From NCBI GenBank assembly GCA_015179045.1, contig WHUZ01000009.1, positions 62,001 to 126,000 on the forward strand: a stretch of DNA of 64,000 nt. Reading direction: 5' to 3'. Positions within the stretch are counted from its first letter, which is position 1. Each line of letters begins with the position of its first letter. Under the pieces are notes generated by a model. It was not told where the DNA came from, made no database searches, and was given only the letters and a program-made list of their open reading frames with translations. This stretch comes from Kalaharituber pfeilii. Taxonomy: Eukaryota; Ascomycota; Pezizomycetes; Pezizales; Pezizaceae. Below are positions 11,882 through 24,373 of this stretch, in pieces. Made by a program: the position numbers and the translations under genes.

Positions 11882-12866
11882 AAGGGGAAAAAGAAAAAGC
11901 AAACACACAAACCTACAAAAAATGAGAAGGCAGATTTCAAGGAAAAATTGAAGGTGAAACAGTTTCATTTCAAATCGGGAGAGGGACTTTTTTTATTTTT
12001 ATTTTTTATTGTTTTATTTCTTTTCTTTTTCAATATTAGCCTACACCTAATCTCATACCAGGCCCCACCGGTTTCCAAACTGGAAAATCACCCACGACAC
12101 GACGACGAAAAAATCACATGCCAAGTTTGAAATAAGTTATATTTTTGCCCTTTAAATTTGAGATATTCTAAGTGAAACCTCCTTGTGTGCGATTCGCGCA
12201 CTCCTTCCATAGGATAATTCATAAAATAGAAAGGGCAAAAAAAAAGAAAGAAAGACGGCTTAATCGAGAACTACAATAAATAGATGTGATACCCAAAAAA
12301 ATTGAACCAAAATAACTTAACCAAAAGATTTATATAAACATAAAAATTGAATAAATAGGTTAAAAATAAAAATAAAAATAAAAAAATGAAAGCGCCCCCC
12401 TCCCCCACGAACGACACGATGATACCAACACCGTGCCCAAAGCCTGTGCTTTATAAGTTGTTTCACGCGAGCGGAGAGGGGACGGGAAGTGCGAGTGGAG
12501 TGGAGAAAGCCGAGAGACCGAGACAAACAACATAACACAAGAACAACTGCAGAGACACCATAAAACGAACACCTTTTGAGGTGTGATGTGCACGGGGATG
12601 ACCGCAGATGTTGGCGTGCGAAGGGGGGGGATGACCTTGAGGGGTTCCGGGTGGGGAGGAATAAAAGAATGTTGAATTGATGAATTTGGGAAATATAAGA
12701 GTAATGAAATTGGCAGCGCAACACCCCAATGAGTTTTAGGCGATAAACAATATGGCGCGCTGACAACTTATCACACAGATTCCTCTGTGTACATTTCGTT
12801 GTTTCCTATCAGTAAAATGCGGCACTGAAGGAGGCCGAGGAGAGCTTAAGGACGACTGTCGTTCAT
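10901..12866. other. Convergent AT-rich intergenic region with homopolymers
   Basis: This is the 3' region between the convergent SEA4 and cysteine dioxygenase genes. It contains an (aat)n run near 11096-11113, a long A run at about 11850-11880, and A-rich and T-rich tracts to 12400. Reading frames here are low-complexity translations of those tracts. I see no gene. Confidence 0.6.
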
Positions 12867-14356
12867 CTAACACGATTCTCCGGCACCCTTTCTCTTGTCC
12901 CTCTTTCCATATTTGGAGAAGTAGTCACACAGGGAAACATGTGTCGCCTTTCCAGTAGACTCGTCAAATTTCCTGCACCCGTCTGGAAGAACGTAGAGAA
13001 CAGCCCATTGGACGAGTTAGTTCGCCCAGAGCCGGAGCACGGTCAGCTAATTTGCACGACTAGGACAGGTATATCAAGCAATTCCAACTTCGGGATATTA
13101 TTATGGAAGTGAGTATGGGGTTAAAAGTGAGGGGGGCCAGGCTTGTCTTCGGAGAAACATACATTTAGCTGCATATGGAGGGGTATAAAGGTGAAGAGAG
13201 ATCGCAACTCGTTCGGGGTCCGGATTTGAAATGCGATGAAGCCCAATCTGTTAATAGTTGATAAATTTGGTACTTCTTGTCAGCCTTATGATCATCTCTA
13301 GGTTGCATTTCTAGAGCAAATGTGCATTATATTGGAAGTTTCGCGATTCTACTGGTAATAGGCAAGTCACACGCAACTTGAAAGATAGGGATATGTATGG
13401 TATACGGTCAGAAAAGCAAATAATATGGACAAACCACAAAAACATGGGACGATTGATCTGCCCTCCACCCGAAGCCCCACCATAAGTGGGCAAATCAGAC
13501 CTGTCAAAATTGAGTCGGGGGCAGGAAGTTGGCCGGGATTGCGCTCAGCAGCTCGGCAGTATTTTGTGCAGGGGCAGCAGTAGAAGAAGAAACGTTTGGG
13601 TCTGAGGGTCGCAGTGTCTGAGAGTAAATACCTTGTCAGAAATGTAAGTTACGTCGTTCTCGCTCAATCTGGTCGTTTTCCGCGGCGTCATGTTCGCCGT
13701 CGTTTGCGACTGGCCTGACTGCGCGACGATTTCCGGATTTGGCCAGTCATAAAGAGTCTCGACTAGTGTGCCTTGCAGAACTTTCATGATGCCTATACAT
13801 CGTTATGGGCATAATTTCACAATTTTGTCAGACAGGCATGTCCATTGTCCAATTTATTCGCACAACTTGTGGCGGTACGTGTAAATAAAGTGTGCTTCTA
13901 GAAGCTTATGTTTACTCACAATGCGCATTGGCGTGGTCATGAATTAGGGACCCTGAATAGTATTACCGTTAGCCACAGCTGGTCATACTGGTAGAAAGGT
14001 GTGCGGCGGGCTGCGGCCTCAATTCAAAAAGCCCGCCTTCCGAAGCAAATACCTTTTCCAGGATTCCAAACCAGAATTAGAAGGTTCGCTTTGCCGTTGC
14101 CTTCATCCACCAGGTTCCTGGTGTAATTCCTACTTGGGTCCCCAAGTGCATATTCCTTCCAGTGGCTTGAATCTGACACATAGGACCGCATGAGGCCCAT
14201 CAAGTCATTTACGTCTACGTCTTCGCTGTTGATCCCTGATGACGGCCCCAAAATGGCCCTGATGTCCTGGACCAGGGCCTCAAAAGGGTGCTGAACTGGG
14301 GAAATGTCAGATGAGACACTTTCCACATCTTCCGAATCGGTGTTGTAGGAGGACAT
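12867..14356 (-). CDS. Cysteine dioxygenase
   Basis: This cupin enzyme uses Fe(II) and O2 to oxidise L-cysteine to cysteine sulfinate, controlling cysteine levels and feeding taurine/sulfite metabolism in the cytosol. Five minus-strand exons, all phases consistent: 14356-14053, 13952-13920, 13792-13632, 13247-13163, 12982-12867, giving 232 residues (animal enzymes are about 200). Key blocks are '[18 protein letters not shown]', '[20 protein letters not shown]', the iron ligands in '[11 protein letters not shown]' and '[16 protein letters not shown]', '[10 protein letters not shown]' with the third histidine, '[10 protein letters not shown]', and a C-terminal '[16 protein letters not shown]'. 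The Cys of ANAHC and the Tyr of LHLYTPP are those that form the Cys-Tyr cofactor in eukaryotic enzymes. The 33-nt second exon holds the metal motif. Intron 3 is long (384 nt). Divergent from DRG1. Confidence 0.95.
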
Positions 14357-15529
14357 TTTGGGTGATGGATGATTTGCGCGGTATTGAAATAGTGCTAGTT
14401 TGGGACGTCTCGTGAAATTGCGTGATTAAACGTGATCTGGTTGTGAGTGTTGGCTGGGATGGGTAGAGCCTTTTAAGGCTTACCACGGCTACGGTAGCCA
14501 GTGTCAGCCAAGCAAGGTTGGTAATGCAGTAACCCAGATTCAGACAGGTATGCGGGATGACTGTCATGGATGGACATACCGTAACACTTGTGATAGGTTG
14601 CGCGAAATGCTTGCAGTTGGAAGTCGGCCAGGCCCTCGGATAGGACTGTTAACTGACGGACCGATGAGCTCCGCAACCATCAGCTTTTGCAAGAGCTCCA
14701 TCCTGCGATAGCATCAACTTACCAAGTATAGAGCTTTCACAACCAAAGCTTTCATATAATCCACAGCTGTGTCCAGCCTCCGTTCGGATCAATACTAGTA
14801 GCTCTCGATACCTTGTAACAGACTAAATATCTGTACGCCCTCTGGTCCGATTCAGCGACTCTCTGTTCAGGCTATAGCTCAGCTTTACACGCCAGTGAGT
14901 AGAAATCGAATTCTGAGAATAGATTTTGGACATCCTGCGCCATGCCATAACTATAACGTTAACATCAATGAAGAAAATCTCACGGGTATATTTGTTCATA
15001 CTGGGCAATAACTCAAAACTCGACACTATCACAGGATCGGCTAGGTATCACAATTTCGGGAGCGAAATAACGTAAAGCCTCCAGAATGGAACATGACAGT
15101 ACTTGGCTATGCTATCACACATGCCCGATGTTTTCCGCTGCGCTGGGAATGCTTGGCATCCCATTAGTGGAAGCCTATGATGAGACAGCATTATCCAGCA
15201 CCGCCACTGTTGTCACAACACTAGCCACATCTGATAACGATAAGGATTAGTGATTGTGCGTTCCATCCTAGTCTCAGTTTAGAATATCGCCAAGTGCACA
15301 AATTCTAATGGTTCTTCTTTACACAGCAGCACAAAAATAGGTATCCACTTGCACTGAACCAGTTTACTTCCGCTCCCACGAAACCTATTGAACAAAAACA
15401 GCGCCATAACCCAATTAGAAAATTGTAAGCGTTTTCTAAAGGCCCTGCTTGAGGGAGGTGAAGAAGCTAATCAGATGGTCTTGACAGATAACCACCTATA
15501 CACGTAGTGGAATTGAGCAGTAATTAAAG
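14357..15529. promoter_or_regulatory. Divergent promoter region, cysteine dioxygenase / DRG1
   Basis: This 1.17-kb stretch lies between two genes read outwards. It should carry both promoters and 5' leaders. Short open frames on the minus strand (14307-14567, 14473-14676) look like chance frames in a leader. No motif is assigned. Confidence 0.5.
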
Positions 15530-17432
15530 ATGTCGACAACAGTAGAGAGTATTCAGCCTCCGGATGCCCCATTTATGTCAATGGTTCACAGATCTAACAC
15601 GTTCCTCAGAGATCAAAGAGATAGAGACAGAGATGGGTGAGAATACAGGTCAAGCATTTGTCCTTTCACTGGCTTATTGGGACGGAATACAGCTAGGACG
15701 CAGAAAAATAAGGCCACAAGCTACCATTTAGGTAAACCATCGTATATTGTTGAACTCAGCATCAAAACAGCCCAGTTGAACATACGATTACAGGACAGCT
15801 CAAAGCTAAGCTCGCCAAGCTGAGGAAGGAGCTCATTACCCCGAGTGGAGGTGGAGGAGGTGGTGGAAGTGAGTAGTTTTAAGTGCCTCACTCTTCTTTG
15901 GAAATGCGCATCTTAATAAACCTTGGGTTACAGTTGGGTTTGATGTTGCCAGGACTGGTGTGGCTAGTGTGTGAGTGACGGCTTCCGAGGGTGAAAAAAT
16001 GGATAGAGAACTCACAAGTCGCAGGGGATTTATTGGTTCTTACTCCTTCCCACGCACACGATTTCTGTATTCCATTGCTCACGATGATAGGATTTCCCTC
16101 CGTTGGGAAAAGTACATTACTGAGCTTGCTCACGGGGACCCATTCAGAGGCCGCAGCTTATGAATTCACAACAGTGAGACCCTACAAGTAGCGCTGCTAG
16201 TATAGAGGGCAGCTTGCTAATTTTTATACAGCTCACTACGGTTCCAGGGTGCGTGGTGTATAATGGGGCAAAAATTCAAATGCTGGATCTTCCGGGTAGA
16301 TGCTGCAAATCTGCTGAAAATCATTCGTTACTTACTAGAAAATAGGTATCATACAGGGTGCCAAAGATGGCAAAGGGCGTGGTCGGCAGGTCATTGCAGT
16401 TGCTAAGACATGCCACCTGATCTTCATCGTTCTCGATGTGAACAAGCCTTTGACGGATAAAAAAATCATTGAGACTGAATTGGAAGGCTTTGGTATTCGG
16501 ATTAATAAAGAGCCGCCAAACATTATTTTCAGAAAGAAGGAGCGTGGTGGCATAAATATCACAAGCACACAGCCGCTCACCCATCTTGACAATGATGCAT
16601 GTCTTCTTTGCATTTCGCACGCAGACAAGAAGCTAATGTAGGATGATAGGAAATCCGTGCGGTTCTCACGGAGTACCGAATTGCCTCTGCCGATATCGCC
16701 TTCAGGTGTGACGCTACGGTATGCGACCATCTTCATATATTAAAAAACGCATTTCTAACGACAACTAGATTGACGATTTGATTGATGTTATTGAAGAAAA
16801 GAGCCGGAGGTACATACCTGTCATTTATGCTCTAAATAAGATAGATTCTATCACCATTGAAGAACTGGATTTACTATACAGTACGTATACTGGTGCTTTG
16901 ACCTTGGGCAGATGAACATGCATTGAGAATCATTCACCTAGGGATCCCAAACTCAGTTCCGGTATCCGCTGAGAAAGGCTGGAATGTATGCTCTTAACCC
17001 GACTTATCGAGGCCCAAGCATGCTGACATAATCCGGGCCAGGTCGATGAGTTACTTGAAATGATGTATTTTGACGGGAGAATTAAACCTTCTTGCGATCA
17101 AAGGCTGACCTCTTCTAGGTGGCAGAAATTGAGCCTTAAAAGAATTTATACTAAACCCAAGGGTCAAGCTCCAGACTATTCGTCTCCTGTGGTGTTAAGG
17201 GCGAATGCTAGCACTGTGGAAGATTTTTGCAAGTCAATTCATAAAAGCATTTTGGATTCTTTCAAACATGCGATTGTGTACGGCCAGTCGGTGAAGCATC
17301 AACCACAGCGTGTTGGGCTTGGGCATGTTTTAATGGATGAGGATGTCGTAAGTATCCAACTCCTCTCATGTAAGATAATCAGATAACATGCGCTAAGCCT
17401 TATTTATCTAGGTTACGATTGTCAAGAAATGA
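15530..17432 (+). CDS. RBG1: Developmentally regulated GTP-binding protein DRG1/Rbg1
   Basis: DRG1/Rbg1 is a translation-associated GTPase of the OBG/HflX superfamily that works with a DFRP partner on stalled ribosomes. Fifteen exons join without a phase conflict into 367 residues, the usual family length: 15530-15548, 15610-15636, 15693-15731, 15794-15868, 15934-15970, 16025-16035, 16091-16173, 16232-16295, 16346-16596, 16650-16718, 16769-16880, 16942-16985, 17042-17064, 17119-17347, 17412-17432. The N-terminus reads [21 protein letters not shown]1 is [10 protein letters not shown]3 is DLPG, G4 is NKID in 'YALNKIDS'. The TGS domain contains '[19 protein letters not shown]' and ends 'DEDVVTIVKK'. 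Exon 6 is only 11 nt, and intron 9 appears to be GC-AG (see findings). The gene is unusually intron-dense for this window. Confidence 0.96.
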
Positions 17433-20032
17433 ATTTTTCTGGGATGCTGCAATTAATGGTTAATATAGGTGTCTTGGGTCGCTCTTTTCGGATAAATAAA
17501 GTGAATTCGCAATGACAAATTCGCGTGTTTTTGAATCACTCCTCCACTTCTAAAGTGTAGCTAAAGGGGCATTTACTCCGGATGATCTTGTGTGCACTAT
17601 GCTTTATAATATCCTAAATATGTGGGGGACTTGGTGAGCATATAATTGAAGTTGACGTCCTTCTCAGGGCAAATAAAACAGCCCGAGTGCTCGGATGAAG
17701 CTAGTTTCCGTAGACGACGACAGAGGATATTTGATCAACCAACCAGGCCAAGACTCCACAGATCAAGAGCGAACCAACCATAATCTGGCAGCCCTCCAAA
17801 ACACTGGGTTCGAGACTTGCAAAACACCACATGCTTGGGCCGAGACCCAATAATACCGTATAAACAGCCCTTATTATACATATTTACCCTAGACCTAGGG
17901 GACGGCAAAACAAATCGCACTCGGGAGACGGTTACATGCCCGAAGTTATTTAATTGGCGCGAGAGGGTAAAAATTTAGGAGGTGGGGGCATACTACTCAG
18001 ATTTTTTCTTTTTTTCCCATTTATCTTTCGTGGCTGATCACTGTGCTTGTAAAGTGTATTCTCTTGATTGTGAGTAAAGGCTGGTGTTGAAGACTATGGG
18101 GCAGCGGCAGGGCTGGTTAAGTTTCTACAGGTCAATCCATGCGCTGCGTTGGCTTCCGCCCCACACAACTCATCACACTTACTGTACTCCGGTTTGTCGG
18201 GATGGGCCAAAGGGCTCCAGATGAGCAGCAGCAGAAATGCGCCTGAAGGGGGTGCCGTGAGGGGTGGTAGGGGGGCAGAGTGTACGGAGGAAAAGTCGAG
18301 AAGGGTGGGAAGTTGGGGGTCCAATTGGTACGAATCATGTTGCCCTCCGTCGATCGCGCTTTCATTCGGGGGCTGCCCAGAACGAGGCCGGAAAAAAAAG
18401 TGAGGTGTGCAAGTCACAATCCCGTCGGTGCGGGTACCTATCATACTGGAGCGGAGGGCGCTGCTGCTGCAAATGGCACATCGTGTTGTCACGAGCAGGC
18501 TCCCTTGCGTTTTCTGCGCCCTCTGCCAGTGCTGTGTTGCTGCTGCCGCTGCCGGCGTGCTGGTACTGAAGCTGCGCCAAAAGTAAAGAACGTGGTAATT
18601 ATTATTATGGCATTTTTTTTTTTTCTTTCCACAGCGGGTCCCTGGTAACTTGCGCTGGCTTGCTGGTCTTATCATTCCGCAGAAGCAGAGCCTTTTCCAT
18701 GAACCATGTCAACGGCCCTGCCTGAATAATCGCTCGCGGACACTTTCGCCTGGCTTTTTCTCAGGCACAATGTGCTGCGGACCCATGCGACTCGTCCTGG
18801 TCGTGATGGACCATGAACACCGCCGGTGTAGCGCACCCTTCCTCGCCCGCCCGAGAACATCCTCTTGAGAATCAGACGACAAGTGGCCGCCATGCCCCTC
18901 CACACTAGAGGACGTCCACTTGGAGGGAGCCGCCAGCGAAGGGCAACAGCATGAGCGGAGTGGGGGAAGGCAAGACACGACAGCGGGTGCGTGTGTGGGC
19001 GGGCCTCTCCGCAGTCCTCCAATGGACTTTTCGGCAGAGGTACTGTCTTTCCTTCCGCAGTACCCGTCCACAGCCAGCGCGCACTGCTGGCGGCCCCGTC
19101 AGATGGCCCTGAGGGACAAGGGTTGGCCGGGAGCAGGAAAGGGGGAGTGCTGAGGTGTCGGTGGGCCAGCCGGCCAGCGCACGCAATATACCCGCGAGAG
19201 CGCCTCGGAACGCAATGGGCACAATGGGACAATGGATGCGCAGCGCATGGGCGAGCCACAGGTCACAGGCCGAGCGAGACGCTGCTCCGTTGAGATCGCC
19301 AGCCCCTGGCGGACCCGTGGTAGCGCCCGTTGCTGCTCTGCTCGAACTGATTATCACCTCTCGCTTGCTCCGGGCTAGCCTGTGTTTCTGGCAGCGCTCC
19401 CTAGCCCGCCCATGGAGCCCCCCTGCCCCCGGCAGGCGTGTAAGGCACGCTCCCCAGGGCTCCCTTCGCAGTCTCATATCTCGCGCACTATCACCATAGC
19501 CCATCTCCCCCCCCCCACCCCCCTCTTCTCCTCCGCCTTCCCCCCCCTCCCTCGCCCCCGGTCGGGCCTATTTCCCATCCTTTCCCTTTCGTCTGTAGCG
19601 CCTCCTCCTTCTGTGCGATTGGTACCGCCCGCCGTCATTCATCCAATCCCACAGTAAGCGAGTCCCGGAACCTTGAGGCTTAACTATGGATGGCTGCATC
19701 CTCCGGGCTGTTTGAGACCCTCCGCTGTGCCTTCCCCCCCTCCCCCCCTCCCCCCCCCCCCCCCCCGCCCCGTAGGAATACACCCTCCTCGACACAGACC
19801 CAGCCTTCCTCGGCCCATCCGAGCTGCTGCAACTCCCCACCACGCAGGAACCACTCCCATCCAGCCCACACGTCTGGTTCCCGAGACGGCTCTCTCCTGT
19901 CACTCTGCCTGGGCGAGTTCGAACTATCTCTTCCTTCCAACCACCCCTCCCACTAACCCCCCTCCACACCCATACACGTCAACCTGTTACCCACCCAGCC
20001 CCCAATAGCACCTGTGCGATTGTGTCCATGCA
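17433..20032. other. Intergenic region with long GC-rich leader upstream of the CENP-B-type gene
   Basis: The first 600 bases are AT-rich 3' flank of DRG1. From about 18100 to 20000 the sequence becomes GC-rich, with many overlapping open frames on both strands that have no conserved look, and C/T-rich tracts at 19500-19560 and 19735-19770 just before the next start codon. I read it as a large promoter and 5' leader. Upstream open frames may exist in the transcript. Confidence 0.5.
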
Positions 20033-21763
20033 ATGGACGGTGTGCACAACCAGCAGCATGACGACTTTATGACTTCCCAATGGGTGGAAATGGGCTCGCT
20101 ACAGCATCAGCAGCAACAACATGGGCAGCCGGTGCATCATCATCATCCTCACCACGACTTTGCAGCCTATGGTTTCGTGGATCAAGGACTGCAGCCCAGC
20201 ATGAACAATCCGGGCCAATTCAGGCTCCAGCCATCCCCGCGTCCGTTGGTGCGAGCTACCTATCGATACCGGCCCAATGGGGTGGCATGATACCTACAAC
20301 GACAGCTGCTCCAGCATCGTATATACCTTCAGCACCAATGCCCCAACCGCAGCCACCAGCTCTGCCGCCAGCTCAAGTTGCATCTGCTACCCTTGCGGCT
20401 AACCAGCCTGCAGCTTCCCATGCGCCAAATCCTTCTCCTAGACGAACGTTGACAGATGCCGACCGACGACGAATGTGCCTTTTTCATGAGGAAAATCCAA
20501 ATGTGAAGCAAACAGAGATTGGAGGTATGGAGTATCTTGGCCCTTTTCTTGCAGCAAAAATCTCCAGGGGTAAAACAACGAAAAAAACTGACATTCACAA
20601 CTATGCTATTTGATATTACCTAGCTATGTTTGGCGTCGAAAGAAGGTATGTGAATGAAATTTATGAAGTTTTGAAATTTGTACTTTGATTACGTTGTGGA
20701 TGCTAACTTTCTGCTATGCAGCACTGTCTCGAAAGTTTTACGGCAAAAGGAAAAATATCTTTATCCTGATGATGGAAGTAGATCTCCGGTCAAGCGCTCA
20801 AAGGGAAAATTTCCAGATATTGAACGTGCTTTGTCTGTTTGGGCGAAAAACGCGAATAAGAAAGGCGTGGGGTTGACTGATAAGATGATATGGGATCGGG
20901 CGAGGCTTTTTGCGACAAGTATAGGGATTTCGGAAAGTCATTTTAAGGCGAATAGTCAGGGATGGCTTGAGAAATTCAAACAAAAAAATAATCTTGTCGC
21001 AAAACCTGATGGAGAAGCAGGATCTCCCAGTGGAGGTAGAGCTCGTTCTGTATCTTCAGCCGATGTACTGGCTTCCCCTATGGCAATGTCTCGCAGTCAA
21101 GATAGCCATTACACAACGACACAACACGATAGTCCGGAAAGTTTTCTTGATTGGGCGGGAGGAAATAATTATAAGCATGCAGGTTCGAGTTCCGTGAGTT
21201 CCGCATCTTTGTCCAGTATGTTCACCGATAGTGGTGCAGTTGCCAGTCCCACATCTCCGTTCTTCACCTCAGAAGGCCAAAGAATGGACTCTGAAAGGCC
21301 GAGTCCAGTATTTGGATCGCAACAATCAAGGATGCAGCCTCAACCCCAAATGCGGCCCCGGAGCCAAACTTTTCCTTGTATCTCGGTAGATCCCACATAC
21401 ATTTCTCCACCGCCCTCTTCCGAACCGCTCACACCAAAGATGCAGCCCCAAGTGGGAATGCCTGGAATTGATCCGGCACTATCGAATCCATCTCTTGCAG
21501 GGGGGACAACAGCGGGAAGAGAGTCATTACATCCTGCCTTAGCATCGCCTCAAGCAACTCCGCCTACAGGAACATCTAACGTGGGTCCTTCAAGGGACGA
21601 GGCCAGGAGAGCTCTGGAAGTGGTTATGACCTATCTACGGCAGCAGCCGGTAGGCATCATTTTGGATCCAGATGAATATCTAAGTATGACCAAGTTATTA
21701 GGACGGTTTGGATTGGATGGGCCAGAGGGCGAGCATACAGCAATGCTGGGAATGCCCTCGTGA
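20033..21763 (+). CDS. CENP-B-type HTH DNA-binding protein
   Basis: The conserved part is a Psq/CENP-B N-terminal helix-turn-helix ('RRTLTDADRRRMCLFHEENP', 'VKQTEIGAMFGVERSTVSKVL') followed by a CENP-B-type HTH ('GKFPDIERALSVWAKNANKK', 'ESHFKANSQGWLEKFKQKNN'), so it is a nuclear DNA-binding protein. Exons: 20033-20524, 20624-20645 (22 nt), 20722-21763; about 518 residues. The N-terminus is Gln/His-rich (QHQQQQHGQ, HHHHPHHD), followed by a Pro/Ala-rich stretch. The C-terminal half is Ser/Pro-rich and disordered, ending in a short helix (EARRALEVVMTYLRQQP). No DDE transposase domain is present, so it is a host regulator rather than a transposon gene. Between about 20080 and 20280 the frame changes without a clear intron (see findings). 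Confidence 0.85.
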
Positions 21764-23682
21764 TGATTTGACTGGAGTTGTCTGGGTGCTGTCTTCCGTA
21801 TCTTTTTCTGGTTCTTATTTTTTTTTTTTTGGGCACTGGGTTATTTTGGCTAGTCATTGCACTGTTAATTTTTTTTTTTTTTTTTTTTTTCATTTATCAT
21901 GTTCATCATATTCATATTCCCATTCTCGCGTTCGTTGGCCATTATGATTTGTTCATTTCGTGCTTCTGTTCCCAGCGTGTATAGTTGTAACATATTCCCT
22001 TCTGAATTCTTCTATCGTTTTCCTTATCCAAGTCTTCGCGTATGTCCCTTTTCCATTAATAATATCATTGGAGGCTCGCTGCCGACTTTCTAAGGTATTT
22101 CTTTCTTTTTTTTGTCCAAATTTGTGTGGTGTGTATATGCATATATATATATACATATGTACGGCGTATATATATCCTGACCTATCGATGTAGTCTCAAG
22201 CTACATCAATGTCAAGGCTAAGGGGGAGACGCAAATTGTAATTTTTATTTTATTTATTTTTATTTTAACATTTTTACGAGTTTTGTATAATCTGGGTCCT
22301 ATATAGCTTTTTTATATACCAAGATTTTTCTGAGCTCTATTATTATTTATTTATTTATTTTTGATTTACTTCTTATGAGATTGTTCAGCTGGTGAGAGGT
22401 TTTTTCTCTTTTGAAAAAACCAGTGCAGATGTTACATTGTACAACTATACACGGGGAGTTGCTGTTATTCTACTTCCCTCAACTTTTATAATTTTTGGGT
22501 TGATTTGGTTTTACAATCAAGGTGTGCCTCTCGCTTACCTGTTTCCTTCCCACAGTATGTATCATGGTGGTCATTATACTAGTTTATCTGTATTTCTCTC
22601 ATGCATTTTGATGTTTGCATTTCATAATTATCGATAGCAAATAAGCGATGTTGATCTCGCAGTCCCCCTTTAGTTGACCCAACCTTTCCCTTTTTTCCCC
22701 CTCCTTTTTTGTCTTTTTTTTCTTTTTCTTTTTTTTTTTTCCTGCGTTTTTTAAATATCTCGATCTAACATGTGCATTCTAATTATTTTGCTTGAACCAC
22801 CAAAGGCCTTTATCGTTTTTCCTTTTGTTGAGCCTTGTTTTGCTTGTTTTGTGATTTTGTGTTTTGGCCGGTTTATGGGAATGAGAGTATATGATTGTGT
22901 TTTGGAATCTTATTGATGCTTATGGTAGGGTTGGGTTCATAGGGATGGCTAAGCAGGGTACGGTACGGCTTTGGTGCGTTTGGTGTCGACAATAGCTTTT
23001 CTGTTACAGGATTCAGGCTGTGGAAGGAAAGTGGGATATCCGGGGGGTAGTGGGCAAGGAAAATGGAGGGGAAAAAAAAAAGTATGGGCATGGGAGTTTC
23101 AATCGGCTGTGGATCGGATTGAAGTGGACCGGGATCACCATAGATGCTGGGTTCATGCTTAAAGAATACCTTTTACACTAGCTCTTTTTAAATAACCGGG
23201 AGCCTACGGATTGGAATGGTGGAGGGGTGGGGGGGGGGGGGGGGGAACACACAATTCTGGAGTACATTTGGGGAAAACTCTGTACGGTGTATGTGCGCCT
23301 TTTTTTTTCTGATTATGTATTTCCCTGTCTCTTTTTCTTTTTTTTTTATCTGGCTTTTTATGAAAGGCGGGCGGTGTTGAGGGTAATGAACTTGCTTGTT
23401 GGGGGGGGGGGGGGGGGGTGGCGCGCGAAAGTACAGCGTAGCTTTTTTGAAAACTACCCTTATATATCCGATCCCTCGATCTTGTCCATATGTATGTGTA
23501 AAATTTTCCCCCCCCTCTTTCTCTCCCTCCCTCCCTCCCTTAAAGCCAAAAGAAATATATATATATATATCAATTTGGAATAGCCTTTTTTTTCGTTTCC
23601 ACCCACAGCCTGAAAATAATAATAATAATAATAATGATGATGATAGTTCTGGGGGCTGGGGGGGAGCGCGAGAACAACCCTC

Positions 23683-23716
<34 letters not shown>

Positions 23717-24373
23717 TACTTTCGTTTATGTAATGATATATGTTTTCTTTTTTCTTTTTTTCTTTTTTTTTTTTTCCCCCTTTAAATCCCCAACCACCAC
23801 CACCATCATCACCATTAAAATTTTTTTTTTTTAAAAAAAAAAAAAAAGGAAAAGAAAAAGAAAAAAGGTATCTAATCCACACATACATATATACCTACAC
23901 ATATGATAACACAACGTCTATAAAATCACGCCCCATTAGCCTTTTTTTTTTTTTTTTTTTGTTGGGGGGGCTTCTCCAGCATAAAACATATCCGAAAGTG
24001 CCAACAGGCATGTTACCCTCAACCCGCCACCTCAACTCTCACGCTACTCAACCCCATCCCTCCAAACCCCCAGAAACTAGTCTCAGTTTTCTTGCCCATA
24101 ACAAACCAAATTTCTCAATTCTCACGAATCTTTTCTTCCTTTTCCTCACTGGTGAGTACTATATATCATTCTTTGTTAACAGTTTACCATTGCATCTATA
24201 TATATACCTATTATTTCGGAAAAAAATGGTATAATAATAATAATAGTAAAATCAAAAACGACTCCGTACGCCCCACCCAAATCACTAAAAACGTACTCAG
24301 ATCCCCTCAGCAACAGAAATCTATATACACAAACTCCCCTTCCACGCCTCCCCATCTACCCCTCTCCTACTTG
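21764..24373. other. Convergent intergenic region full of homopolymer and simple repeats
   Basis: This stretch between two convergent genes holds long T runs (21820-21890, 23683-23709, 23941-23960), two G runs (23229-23246 and 23400-23418), ta/at repeats near 22140-22155 and 23556-23570, and (aat)n and (gat)n repeats near 23615-23645. Frames here are translations of those runs. I see no gene. Confidence 0.65.

Noticed and set aside
17800..17825. gggttcgagacttgc and other ggttcga motifs (36045, 44198) as possible tRNA B boxes
   Set aside because: No matching A box or acceptor stem could be folded around any of them.
18094..19969. Many open frames of 80-200 codons on both strands
   Set aside because: They overlap each other in all frames, follow from high GC content, and none shows a domain or a splice pattern.
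20033..21763. The CENP-B-type protein as a pogo/Tigger transposase
   Set aside because: Only the two HTH domains are present. There is no DDE domain and no terminal inverted repeats, and the C-terminal half is Ser/Pro-rich as in host regulators.
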